Source: Tubulanus polymorphus
Taxonomy: Eukaryota > Nemertea > Palaeonemertea > Tubulaniformes > Tubulanidae
DNA length: 64,000 bases
Assembly: GCF_964204645.1 (NCBI RefSeq)
Contig: NC_134027.1
Coordinates: 7,180,485-7,244,484, forward strand
Direction of reading: 5' to 3'
A program made the translations under genes and the position numbers. Below are positions 33,801 to 42,046 of this stretch, piece after piece. Each line of letters opens with the position of its first letter. Within the stretch, counting starts at the first letter, position 1. The notes beneath the pieces were generated by a model, which was not told where the DNA came from, searched no databases, and worked only from the letters and a program-made list of their open reading frames with translations.

Positions 33801-36737
33801 AAAAGAAAAGAAAAATTTCCCAATTAGCAAATCTGGTTTCAGTTGTCCCGTAACAAAAATTAGAAATACGTAAATATTGCATTGAATAAACAATGTCTTG
33901 GGAGGGTGTTCATAAATGTAATTAATAAAACCAAAAATATTCTATACCATACATAATACATTGCTATTCAAGTTCATGATTGAGAAACATGAATACCTCA
34001 ATGCTGTGTTGGGAATGCCTTCGTCAAGTTTTCTTTGATCCAAAGGAACCTTTTTCAAAGCCACGACTTCGCCACTCTACAATATGTATGAATTAATACG
34101 TCATGCATGAATCATATTCTGTTTACTGAGAACCAAATAGTATATCAGTATACATATCCAAGGTAAGAACTTCTGTCAATAATTAACTGTACTTAAGAAT
34201 TAATCACCCTTTGACTGATAAAGTATAATTTTGTAATCTTCTCGATTTGATACTTTATTTCATCAAATTGTTGTTATTTAATTATGATTCTTCAGGTGCT
34301 ATATATTTGCTGATTATTTTTGTTGACGAACCTCTGATAATTCATCTTAAACTGTAATTTATGCTGTAGAATTCAATTCACAACACTATCATCCATACTG
34401 AATAGTGGCTTAGAAATAATTTTGTTTTAATTTCTCGGGAGCCCCGTTGACACAGGATACATTTGTGTTTTATATCATCTAATTAATACATTTAGATGTC
34501 TTAAGCTTGTAACGTCCATCCAACTGAGAAATCTAATATTATAGGCTATTTGCCTTGTTATTTAAATTGCCTTATGTATTATTTTCAGTCATGGTCATGC
34601 TTTGAATGCCATATATACGTATTTGGTCAGTGTAATACATTACTCAATATAACAGTCACAGGATACTCTCATAACAGATTTATCTAGCATAAGTTTTTTT
34701 TTTCTTTTTCACCCAATATCAGGGGAATCAGTGATTACCAGGAATAAACATGGATTCATAATATAAGAAATACTCAATCAGTAAATCTAGCAAATTGTTC
34801 AATATATGTTAAAACAATAAAATTTCATAAGCAAAGGGAAAACACCACACATTCAGAACCAGTTCCAGTCCAATTGTTTCTGAACTTGTATCGAGGATGT
34901 GATTTTAATACCATTTTTTTTCCAGATGAACAAAGTCGATGTAGAAAGGACAAAATCAACTAAAAAGATCGACACAACAGAAGAAAAGATGAAGAAGATA
35001 TTGTTTATAGCGGCAAGTTTGGAAGTCGCGTTCGCTGTGCTTGGTTTTGGGATTGAGGTTTTGTTGTATGCACTGGACCTAAATTTGTGTCATCAGATCA
35101 TAGTCCCTTTGCTATGTATCGCTTATTCGGGTATGATCATCGTCGGTGCTTACGTAGATAAAAGATGGCTATACATCGCCTATGGCTATGGAATATCCTT
35201 GATAGTGCTCAACTGTTTTCTGCTGATAATCTACACCACACAAATTACACTGTTTCACCAAACATTTACTGATCCCCAAAACTGGTTCACGAAACGCAAA
35301 ACCCCCGACATACTGAAACTTGTCAATCCAGTTCTGGGTATGGCTATTATGACAAGCGTAGCGCAAATCGTGCTAATGAGCGTTCAAGTCCATTTTGGCA
35401 GAGCATTTCACGGTCATCGATGAGATTTCGACTAAGATTCGTTAATAACGAGACAATGGATGAGCCAGGAAACTCACCTAAAAACAGTTTTGAGAAATCT
35501 GGGGCTGGTCTTGCTCAAAAGATGGTTAGAGTTAACTAGCGGATAGATGAAATAGTAACAATTAAGAGTTCATTGTAACTATGGTATTTATCCGCCGGTT
35601 ATCTTCAACCAACTTCTGAGCAACAAGCCCCTGGAAAATTTTCTCTGCCTGCCTTGTTCGTAAAATAAAATTTTGTTGTTTACGCTTAACGAAATCTTTA
35701 TGAGGACGTCTTTAAATCACCCTAGTCTTCTGTTAGAATGTTTTTCACAATTTATTGCCCTACCACATTTATGATGTCATTACTTACTGTGCACGTTATT
35801 TTTTGAATAAAAATGAACTTGTATGAAGCAAGCTTTTTTCTTTTGAATGTCGAGTACGGTATTACTAATGTCATCTTTATGAGTAATTACTGTGTGCTAT
35901 TTTTTGAAAAGTGATAGTGTTAAGGAGCGACTTCAATGGAAACTACCAATACAGTGATCATTGATCCCACAATGTTTCTTGCTAAAGCATCATATATAGC
36001 TCTATGAATGTTGAATGCGAACAACTACAGTCAACCTCGCATAAATCGCCTCGCTGCAACTAGGACACTAGTCCCAGTCGCACAAATTTCAAAATCCTGT
36101 TTTATTTCACGCACCAAATACCATAAAAATATGTCTATAAGTTGTACATCGTAAGTCATCTCAGAGCACGAAAATATGTGGTACCATTTCTCTATTTTAC
36201 TTCAAATTTAATAGTCTTAGTCGCAGCTCTAGAATGAATGTATCATACCGATTTTCTACAGCATGAATATAGATGACACGAAATGAACCTGAAAGTCGCG
36301 TAGTCTGTGTATTGATTTTTCATACGGCTCATTAACCTATATCGGATACGCAACAGTCGATGTCAATATTGAAGGATAATAACTTCTAAGTTGTACATTT
36401 CATTAAAATTTCTAGATATTCGACTTATTCACAAGTCGTACATCGTGTAAGTCGAATAAATCTGATTGGGCCCAACTTGTACGACTTATGCGAGGTTGAC
36501 TGTATTTACTGAACAGAGTTATCACAGTGAATTTAAATGTAGACATGTATATAAATTGAAAGTGTCACATGATAAAAAAGAAATTCATTGTTCCACTAAG
36601 TTCTGGATTTAAATAATATGAAGAACATTATCGGATTGGCCGAGTATGCATGAAAATCCTACCTCAACATGTTTAGCTTTAAACACGATTCCGTGAGCTC
36701 CTTCTCCAATATTGCCAAGAATAGTATATTGCTCCAT
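21883..36737 (-). CDS. CDK20: Cyclin-dependent kinase 20 (CCRK)
   Basis: Ten exons join in frame to 343 aa (vertebrate CDK20 is about 346): 36737-36663, 34076-33997, 33732-33693, 33572-33384, 33291-33170, 33076-33014, 25413-25362, 23991-23920, 23363-23208, 22065-21883. The start is [20 protein letters not shown] with the glycine-rich loop; VALKK holds the ATP-binding Lys; [11 protein letters not shown] is the PSTAIRE-like helix; [10 protein letters not shown] and DFGLAR are the catalytic and Mg sites; WYRAPELL follows the T-loop. The tail [13 protein letters not shown] is typical of CDK20. The kinase acts on cilium length and Hedgehog output via ICK/MAK and also promotes the cell cycle. The gene is very long because of intron 6 (25414-33013) and intron 1 (34077-36662); each holds a gene on the opposite strand. 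Confidence 0.94.
22066..23207 (-). other. CDK20 intron 9
   Basis: Holds one copy of the dispersed repeat at 22825-22986; otherwise nothing supported. Confidence 0.6.
22825..22986 (+). repeat. Dispersed repeat C, copy 1 (about 160 bp)
   Basis: Begins GGGTCATTCATTTATAACGT and ends ACGGATGC...AATAAATGAATGATC, so its ends are inverted repeats of each other. The inside has G-rich runs (GAGGGGGAGGGGGGTTGAAAAA). It matches 28405-28565 in reverse orientation and a fragment at 14051-14094. It looks like a non-autonomous DNA transposon. Confidence 0.7.
23992..25361 (-). other. CDK20 intron 7
   Basis: Contains a short (AAT)n tract near 24079-24093. The open frames near 24332-24683 show no protein-family features. 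No other element recognised. Confidence 0.55.
26616..26722 (+). repeat. Dispersed repeat D, copy 1
   Basis: Contains TGTTCAAAAATTACATAA followed by G-rich tracts and ends near GTTACATAAC. It shares end sequence and G-rich layout with the reversed copy at 27017-27113. Limits are approximate. Confidence 0.5.
27017..27113 (-). repeat. Dispersed repeat D, copy 2
   Basis: On the minus strand it reads GGGGCTGTTCAAAAATTACG, then G/C-rich runs and TTATGTAACAAAATC. It includes a run of 12 or more G. Limits are approximate. Confidence 0.5.
28405..28565 (-). repeat. Dispersed repeat C, copy 2
   Basis: Reverse-orientation match of 22825-22986, with the same terminal TCATTCATTTA/ACGTACG sequence and the C-rich mirror of its G-runs. 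Confidence 0.7.
29872..31476 (+). CDS. GT61-family glycosyltransferase, type II membrane protein, nested in CDK20 intron 6
   Basis: Single coding exon, 534 aa. A short basic N-terminus (KLKSRYK) and one hydrophobic segment at about 23-44 make a Golgi type II anchor. The lumenal part carries GT61/DUF563 hallmarks: [12 protein letters not shown] near 275, [20 protein letters not shown] and the signature [15 protein letters not shown] from about residue 447. Animal GT61 proteins include EOGT and POMGNT2, which add GlcNAc; plant members add xylose or arabinose. This one differs from both animal types in its N-terminus (EOGT has a signal peptide, POMGNT2 an FN3 domain), so donor and acceptor are unknown. 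The ATG lies one base after a good acceptor (TTTTTTTTTCCAG), so a 5' UTR exon should lie upstream. A poly-A signal candidate is at 32523-32528. Confidence 0.88.
   Translation: MRTICGTMLSCLTRKLKSRYKTLIGLITMLLITWVTLSSLIMVNQQVVVNQRSPFGMDDIVQKQIIQQRRRSSKFQLKDEPQRVRLKLNVAEDKNDNTVHLIFNDDNELAELSLPKDVISRMSLNLTLEFSVHHNLPRGITIDAIVPEFAVWKMRNNTFCRNKLVAFANEFAFLENVVVDRTRAHGRRGGEELQSVINQPEKKEYFKFDKGFFRLPCKADPSYKFANKNHLNQWISVVDGNDDYYNKSKIAETKKKFTLAITRYEFANLYHTMTDFYNAFLMIRFFNKKPDDTTILFVDGHPKGSLDSIWSKLFNEVQRLGHMSNLTKYSELVWAAQGYNSPMNHHKLKSIPLVEDFREFFLARHNVTARIRPLNCSNVQLLFIWRHDYVAHPRNPSGSVSRKIKNEQELVNSITNKYHNIRIKAIQIDKFDMASQLKMVNEADILVGMHGAGLSHTLFLPKHAGVIEFYPAYWASSNIHFKAMAHWRKLHYERWVNRDRHNESPNHYTRIPPGVMTSLLQNILNKLKCQAMFW
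31477..32560 (+). other. Probable 3' UTR of the nested GT61 gene
   Basis: AT-rich sequence without supported exons on either strand; AATAAA at 32523-32528 is the likely poly-A signal. The remainder up to 33013 is CDK20 intron. Confidence 0.45.
34926..35423 (+). CDS. Small four-helix membrane protein nested in CDK20 intron 1
   Basis: Single coding exon, 165 aa, family not recognised. After a charged N-terminus ([20 protein letters not shown]) there are four hydrophobic segments at about 25-46, 56-76, 82-103 and 136-157, with a longer loop (about 104-135) between helices 3 and 4, and a short His/Arg tail. The layout recalls tetraspan proteins such as MARVEL or LAPTM-like families, but no signature motif is present. 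The ATG falls directly after the acceptor TTTTTTTTCCAG, so I chose it over the in-frame ATG at 34899, which would be inside the intron; a 5' UTR exon should exist. AATAAA follows at 35664-35669 and 35806-35811. It lies on the strand opposite to CDK20. Confidence 0.7.
   Translation: MNKVDVERTKSTKKIDTTEEKMKKILFIAASLEVAFAVLGFGIEVLLYALDLNLCHQIIVPLLCIAYSGMIIVGAYVDKRWLYIAYGYGISLIVLNCFLLIIYTTQITLFHQTFTDPQNWFTKRKTPDILKLVNPVLGMAIMTSVAQIVLMSVQVHFGRAFHGHR
35664..35669 (+). terminator. Poly-A signal of the four-helix membrane protein gene
   Basis: AATAAA 240 bp after the stop codon; a second one at 35806-35811. Confidence 0.5.
36028..36502. mobile_element. Tigger/pogo-like MITE, 475 bp
   Basis: Terminal inverted repeats CAGTCAACCTCGCATAAATC and the complement of CGACTTATGCGAGGTTGACTG, each flanked by TA (36026-36027 and 36503-36504), the Tc1/mariner-superfamily target. 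CAGT-starting ends with CTCG are typical of Tigger/pogo derivatives. No transposase frame is present. It lies in CDK20 intron 1. Confidence 0.82.
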
Positions 36738-37052
36738 TTATTACAGAAGTCTGCAAAAAATATATTCAAAAATCTATGAGAATAACTGTAGTGAGCCTTC
36801 ATGCTAAAGCACGGCTGCCAACCTCTGAAAATAACATGTTGCATCCTTTAATTGTGAAATTGTCCAAATCAATCCAAATGTCCAAATCAATCAGTAATCT
36901 ATGATAGGGCCCTCGCTAACATCTTTAACATCTTTAACATCAATCAAACAAATGAAATCAGTATTTCTTGGGACAAAGATAGTGACGAAGTACTGAAAAG
37001 GTGGTTGATCTAGCTAGATTGGGGTAGGCCTAGTAGAGGGTATAGGTTCCTT

Positions 37053-37083
37053 TTTAGGGCTAGGGTTTAGGTTTAGGGTTAGT
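37053..37083 (+). repeat. Short telomere-like tract
   Basis: Degenerate TTAGGG/TTTAGG units: TTTAGGGCTAGGG then TTTAGG, TTTAGGG, TTAG. About 30 bp only. Confidence 0.5.
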
Positions 37084-37796
37084 GCTATACACTCTAAACA
37101 TTCTGGGATGCAATGAGTCTCCACCCAGGTTCGGATACTAAATCTTCTATGTTTCAAGTCACGCACGGCCTATAGACCACAATGTGAATAAGCCAAACAG
37201 AATGAAATGGGTTATCTAGCTAGTATAGTTCGTTGAATACAGCGGCGTAAACATAATTGGCCTAGTGTTTCTAAAAAATGTATGTTTACAACAACAGGCA
37301 CTTGAAAATGGGCTTTGATAACAGATAAATATTTTGTCACCAGTGATATGTTATTCCTATTTCGATCATCTGCCAGGTTTCATAATGAATTTTCCCATGA
37401 TACAACAGGCTTCCCTTGCTCGTCTATAGTTGCTCGTCTATTTAAGCATTAAAGAGATAATTTCACATCAACCAGTGTCTACATGCAGCTGTTCGGTGTG
37501 TATACACTATATCTGAATACGAGGCTGGAATAACAGGCTCACTTCATGTAGGTGAGCATTGCCTGATTTATCTGTAAAGTAAGCCTATAGATAAACGAAG
37601 GTCGCGCATTGATTGGCATTAGATCTGATGGGTGAAACAGTTGCATCATATGGATGATTCAGATGGCGAACAAGGTGGATTTCATATCGTAGATAACGGT
37701 AAATTTAATCATCTTCAACACACCAACAAGGACAAAGCCCATATTCAAGTGCCTGTGTTACGTCAACATACAAAAAAATAGTCAGTAACCTGACTG

Positions 37797-37890
37797 TGGT
37801 TTAGTTTCACGATCGGATATTTTGACAAACCACATGTTGGTAAGCCCATCCGATTATAAAACACTTACCACCAACGATTAGGTAACTAAC
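37797..37890 (+). repeat. Dispersed repeat E, uninterrupted relative
   Basis: Shares GGATATTTT, CATCCGAT.ATAAAAC and CTTACCACC in the same order with the sequence on either side of the MITE at 39742-39887. A weaker relative is at about 31799-31855 (TTTAGTTTCATGATC, GATTAGGTAAC). Confidence 0.5.
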
Positions 37891-38592
37891 TAACTAACAA
37901 AAAAAGTGAATGAGCGATCTATAAAAAACGCATGAATCACCACCACAAACACAGGCACAATAGTTTTCTTACCAAACGGTCAAAGCGGTATTGGGGTCAA
38001 AACCCAGCGGTATCACGTAACTTTGTAACTACGCGTAGCAGCAAAATAAGTGTTGATCAATATACAAGTGAAAAATGTAGGAAATGTCAGGCCAAAATGT
38101 AAATAATGTTTAATTTAACAAAATTGTTTAGTTGTCGCTATACTACTATGCAGTTAAGCTAAGTATCGATGTAATCCATTAAGAACCTTGCTGGCGGTGC
38201 GGCCGGAGAACGAAGCCGGGAGACTTGTTCATAAGAATTCTTGAAATTATCATTTCTTCTTTATGCAATTGGTTTTTTTCCCGAAAACAACTTGTGTTCG
38301 GATAAAATTTACTTCTCTGCTATTAACTAGTCTTTTTCTAACTGGTTGCGGGAATCTTTTCTGATAGATTTGTTACACAGGGAGTGCTGAATATCATAAG
38401 TAAAATAATCTTTTTAAAGTAACAATTTCCAGAGTACCATCCACCTTGTAAATGCAAAAACAACAACACTGAACACATTTTGCAAAAAATAGGGTCAATA
38501 TTTAATCATGGTTTAAAACTTCATAATCTTTGTAATAATATCACCGTCTATTGCACCATTTATAAACATGAAGACACAGTGAGGTGCCTTAG

Positions 38593-40829
38593 TTACTCAT
38601 TATATACGAAGAAGTTCCATATATTTGTCCAATAATTACTGTCTGAATAGATATAAGTCATCGATGAGAGTAGAGATGATTGCAAAGTTTCCTTTTCATT
38701 TTCAAACAACCACAAAACAATTCCCCAAACGAAGGCGGCAAACCATGGAAATACAGGACGTTCAGTTTGTGGAAAATAGCCGCGTTTCTGCATGACTTTA
38801 ACGCCTGCGTATAAGATCCGAGATAAAAGATAAAGATTTACCTGAAACGAAAAAATAGTAAAAAATCAGAGAGAGTTGATGAGTAGATTTTCATATTTCC
38901 TTATGTAGATAGGATGTCATGCTGATAGTAATACAGTAATCAAGAATCTGGTAATAATCTCAGTGTAGCAGCCAACAAAGGGAATCACTTACTTGTTCGT
39001 TTACTTTGTTATATTTACCAAACACAAGATATCCAGAAATTGACGCTGCTACTAATGTATGCACTTGTGTTTTCTCTGATTGTAACCATTCAAATATACC
39101 GCTCAGACCTTTATAGCTAGTTGTTAAAAGCGCCAAATTCTTAGCATGTGTCAACGTGGCTTCCAAGATGAATTTGAATTTTGAAGCTAGGCTGAATATA
39201 ATAATAAAAATATCAGAATCAATGAACTGAGAAAATTCGGCTGTTCTAGATTTTGAATTTCAGTTTGTTATATTACCTGCCATTTTTAAAGAGGAATGCC
39301 ATCACTAAAGCATGTGGGAATCTGATTTTACATCCATACCTTCAAAGAAAAATCATTTGAATATTAGATTTTTGAACAAGATTGAAAAAAAATTGGCTGA
39401 AAAGCCTTCAAAAGATCCGTCAATTGATGATATGATGATGATGATAATGGAAGCGGACTTAGGCTATCTCTCAGGGATCTGGTTGAGTGCATCTGTGTGG
39501 TACATTGCTGCATCCAAATGTGGCGATACACATGACAAGAGAGAGAGAGAGAGATAAATAAGTGAAGGGGGCTGGTCTGTGACTGTGTAGCACAGAGGGC
39601 GGCTCGGATTGAAATATTGAGTGATAAAACATTTCACTTTGCAGCCATTTGATTCTATCATCTTGACGACTTTGTTTAATGTTGAGTTGGGCAAAATGAA
39701 GTCAGTGTGGTTGATTTTCGATCACGAACGGATATTTTCACCACAGGGGCTCGTATCAGAGTTGTAGGTAATGTAAAAACGATAATCTGTTAATCCAATG
39801 TATATAGTTATTTCATATACACTATATACATTGGATTAACAGATTATCGTTTTTACATTACCTACAACTCTGATACGAGCCCCTGTGATTTTCACAGGAT
39901 GCATCCGATAATAAAACCTTTAATCTTACCACCCCCTGACACCAAACTTGTTACTTACAACTACTAATATATAAAATGTTCATTAACAGGGCCATACATT
40001 ATATCTTGCCCCTCCACTGAAATTTTGGGAAAGTACCCTTTTTGCAGCCGCTTTTTATTTGCTAATGTCTATTTATTAATGAATGAGACCTGTTTTTCTG
40101 GGATATTTTGCTTACTTTTTGGGGTACATACCTCATTTATGTCTTAACAGAATGCCAAAAATCGCGGACAACACCTGAATATCCGATATTATTCCAGTTC
40201 TGTACCGATAAGATGGATTGGCAAAAAGACTCCTTAAGTCCAGTTGAATGAGAGAGAAAATCCTCCATTTTGTGAAATTTCTTGGATTTGAACATTGTTA
40301 CCATGCCTACGCCACCCTGATTTAGTTGTTGAGACCCCTCAACAGAAATAACTTCATTTTGTAGGCATGGTAACAATGTAAAAATTCAAGAAATTTCACA
40401 AAATGGAGGATTTTCTCTCTCATTCAACTGGACTTAAGGAGTCTTTTTGCCAATCCATCTAATCGGTACAGAACTGGAAATATATCGGATATTCAGTTGT
40501 TGTCCGCGACTTTTGGCATTCTGTTAAGACATAAATGAGGTATTTATCCCAAAAAGTAAGCAAAATATCCCAGAAAAACAGGTCTCATCCATTAATAAAT
40601 AGACATTAGTCGAGTTCTGACTTTCTCCGCCCCCACCCAAAAAAAAATCCAAAATGGAATACGGCCCTGATTAAGTTAAGAGATTAAATTAAGTAGATAC
40701 AGGCATAACGAAAATAGATTTATGCATTCCTTACACTGCCCCATTTCGAAAACCCTTGATCATGGAAAGAATAACACGATATTTTCCGGATGCCAAAAGG
40801 TGGTTGATGTATTCCACGGGCGCCGCCAT
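38593..40829 (-). CDS. PXMP4: Peroxisomal membrane protein 4 (PMP24)
   Basis: Exons 40829-40735, 39339-39277, 39191-38993 and 38841-38593 give 201 aa (human about 212). The family pattern is clear along the whole length: MIKGFRNGAVYG, KIRFPHALVMAFLFKNGS, LEATLTHAKNLALLTTSYKGL, VAASISGYLVFGKYNKVNEQ, LYLLSRILYAGVKV, VWGIVLWLFE and the ending SSMTYIYSDSNYW...FFVYNE. PXMP4 is a multi-pass peroxisomal membrane protein of the Tim17/Tim22/PMP24-like group whose transport role is not settled. I chose MAAPVEYINHLL as start; the frame runs 29 codons further upstream to another Met but the family begins here. Intron 1 is packed with transposons (hAT MITE and a foldback element). Head to head with the RING-protein gene. 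Confidence 0.92.
39430..39449. repeat. (GAT)n microsatellite
   Basis: TGATGATATGATGATGATGA tract in PXMP4 intron 1. Confidence 0.7.
39538..39556. repeat. (GA)n microsatellite
   Basis: About nine GA units in PXMP4 intron 1. Confidence 0.85.
39742..39887. mobile_element. hAT-type MITE, family F, copy 1
   Basis: A 146-bp almost perfect palindrome with ends CACAGGGGCTCGTATCAGAG and complement. It is flanked by an exact 8-bp target duplication ATTTTCAC (39734-39741 and 39888-39895). It sits inside a copy of repeat E. No coding capacity. Confidence 0.92.
39987..40669. mobile_element. Foldback element, 683 bp, 249-bp arms
   Basis: Outer ends CAGGGCCATA and complement of TACGGCCCTG, flanked by ATTAA on both sides (39982-39986 and 40670-40674). 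Inside, 40062-40310 and 40361-40609 are inverted copies of equal length with few mismatches, separated by a 50-bp spacer. No transposase frame is convincing. It is inside PXMP4 intron 1 and would be transcribed with it. Confidence 0.85.
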
Positions 40830-41327
40830 TTTGTAACTGAAATTGGTCACATGATCAACAGCGCGCGGTTTGCGAATTCGATCATCGCTCGCACGTGTTG
40901 CGTTACGCATGGACAACGCGGGTTCGAATCCTTTATTCTCAGTGTGAGTAGCTCTATCGATAGATAACTTAGAAGGAAAACTGATGGATTCGATGCGATT
41001 ATTTAATTAAAATGACGTTTCACGTGTTGTATGGGAGGCTTGTGGCTAAATTTAGCACCCTGATAAATAAAGAGTAGTGTAACACACAGCGCACGTCCTC
41101 GTACACACAGCGCAATGCAACCAACCAGGGGCCAAATCTGCTGCAGTGTTTTGCATGTAGTGCGAACAAGCGTTGGGTAGAATTTCTTCTCATCACGCCG
41201 CTCTATTTACATTTGTAAGCTACTTCATCTTCATGTCCTGTCTTTTTCACGATGTGGAGTTCACGTGGTGGAGTTTAAGGGGAAAAGTTCCCTAGAGCGG
41301 ATCCAGCGGCATTTTTGAGTATAAAGC

Positions 41328-41458
41328 CCAGGGACCTGACAAAAAAAAATTTTGACCCCAGTATCCTAGGTAGGCCTACTATATATAAAAAAGTCTTTTT
41401 ATATCATGTAGTACCTGTAGATACTGGGGTCAAAAGTTATTTTGTAAGGTCCCTCTGG
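41328..41458. mobile_element. hAT-type MITE, family B, copy 2
   Basis: Ends CCAGGGACCTGAC and GTAAGGTCCCTCTGG, arms sharing TTTTGACCCCAGTATCCTAG with the copy at 11100-11219. Flanks TATAAAGC (41320-41327) and TATAAAGG (41459-41466) form an 8-bp duplication with one mismatch. It has diverged more than copy 1. Confidence 0.82.
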
Positions 41459-41681
41459 TATAAAGGTATACTTACTACGTTGTTCGCCTTATCACACCTG
41501 CAGAAGTCGGCAGAAAACTAACGTCAAAAAAGATGTTAACTTTTTGTCATTTGAGGGTTCTCCCCAAGGAAATTTTGGAAAAAATAGATTGATTCGAATC
41601 CTGGTCTGAGAGACATTTTTGTGTACGCCACGATATGATGTTGAGTACATGTACGAACTTGCATTTTGGTAGTGCTGGAAC

Positions 41682-41834
41682 CACGGGGGCCTGTATCAGA
41701 AGAGTTTTAGATTAATGTAAAAACGATAATCTGTTAATCCAATGTCAATAGTATTATATTTTATATACTATAGACATTGGATTAACAGATTATCGTTTTT
41801 ACATTAATCTACAACTCTGATACGAGCCCCTGTG
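41682..41834. mobile_element. hAT-type MITE, family F, copy 2
   Basis: A 153-bp palindrome sharing AAAAACGATAATCTGTTAAT and the TGATACGAGCCCCTGTG end with copy 1. Exact 8-bp target duplication GCTGGAAC (41674-41681 and 41835-41842). Confidence 0.92.
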
Positions 41835-42046
41835 GCTGGAACGGAAGAAGGGTCAAAATTGTAACTCACAGAAAAACATACAGTACATTTTAGACAGTGT
41901 CTTCTTGGCTATTCTGGAATACAATGGATCGGGTGAAACTCACCTGTGGCCTGCATTTTGGCTACAAACTATTCTGATAATTTTTCAGATATTCTGCCCT
42001 GGCTCGCTGACCGTTGAAAAAAACTAACAGTAGTGAGAAGAATAGA

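Larger units (their letters stand above)
36738..38592. other. Gap between CDK20 5' end and PXMP4 3' end
   Basis: Contains the CDK20 promoter on the minus strand, a TTAGGG-like tract at 37053-37083, and an AT-rich repeat copy at about 37797-37890 that resembles 39715-39741 plus 39888-39950. No coding exon found. Confidence 0.5.
40830..42046. promoter_or_regulatory. Divergent region between PXMP4 and the RING-protein gene, with two MITEs
   Basis: Must hold the promoters of both genes. Next to PXMP4 it is CpG-containing (GCGCGCGG, CGCTCGCACGTG). It contains the family B MITE (41328-41458) and family F MITE (41682-41834). Confidence 0.55.

Noticed and set aside
40137-40376. 79-residue frame (-) in the foldback element
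   Set aside because: It crosses the arm/spacer boundary of the inverted repeat and resembles no transposase.
40921-40931. GGTTCGAATCC, a perfect tRNA B-box
   Set aside because: No A-box at the right distance upstream, no acceptor stem; it lies beside PXMP4 exon 1. Not a tRNA gene.
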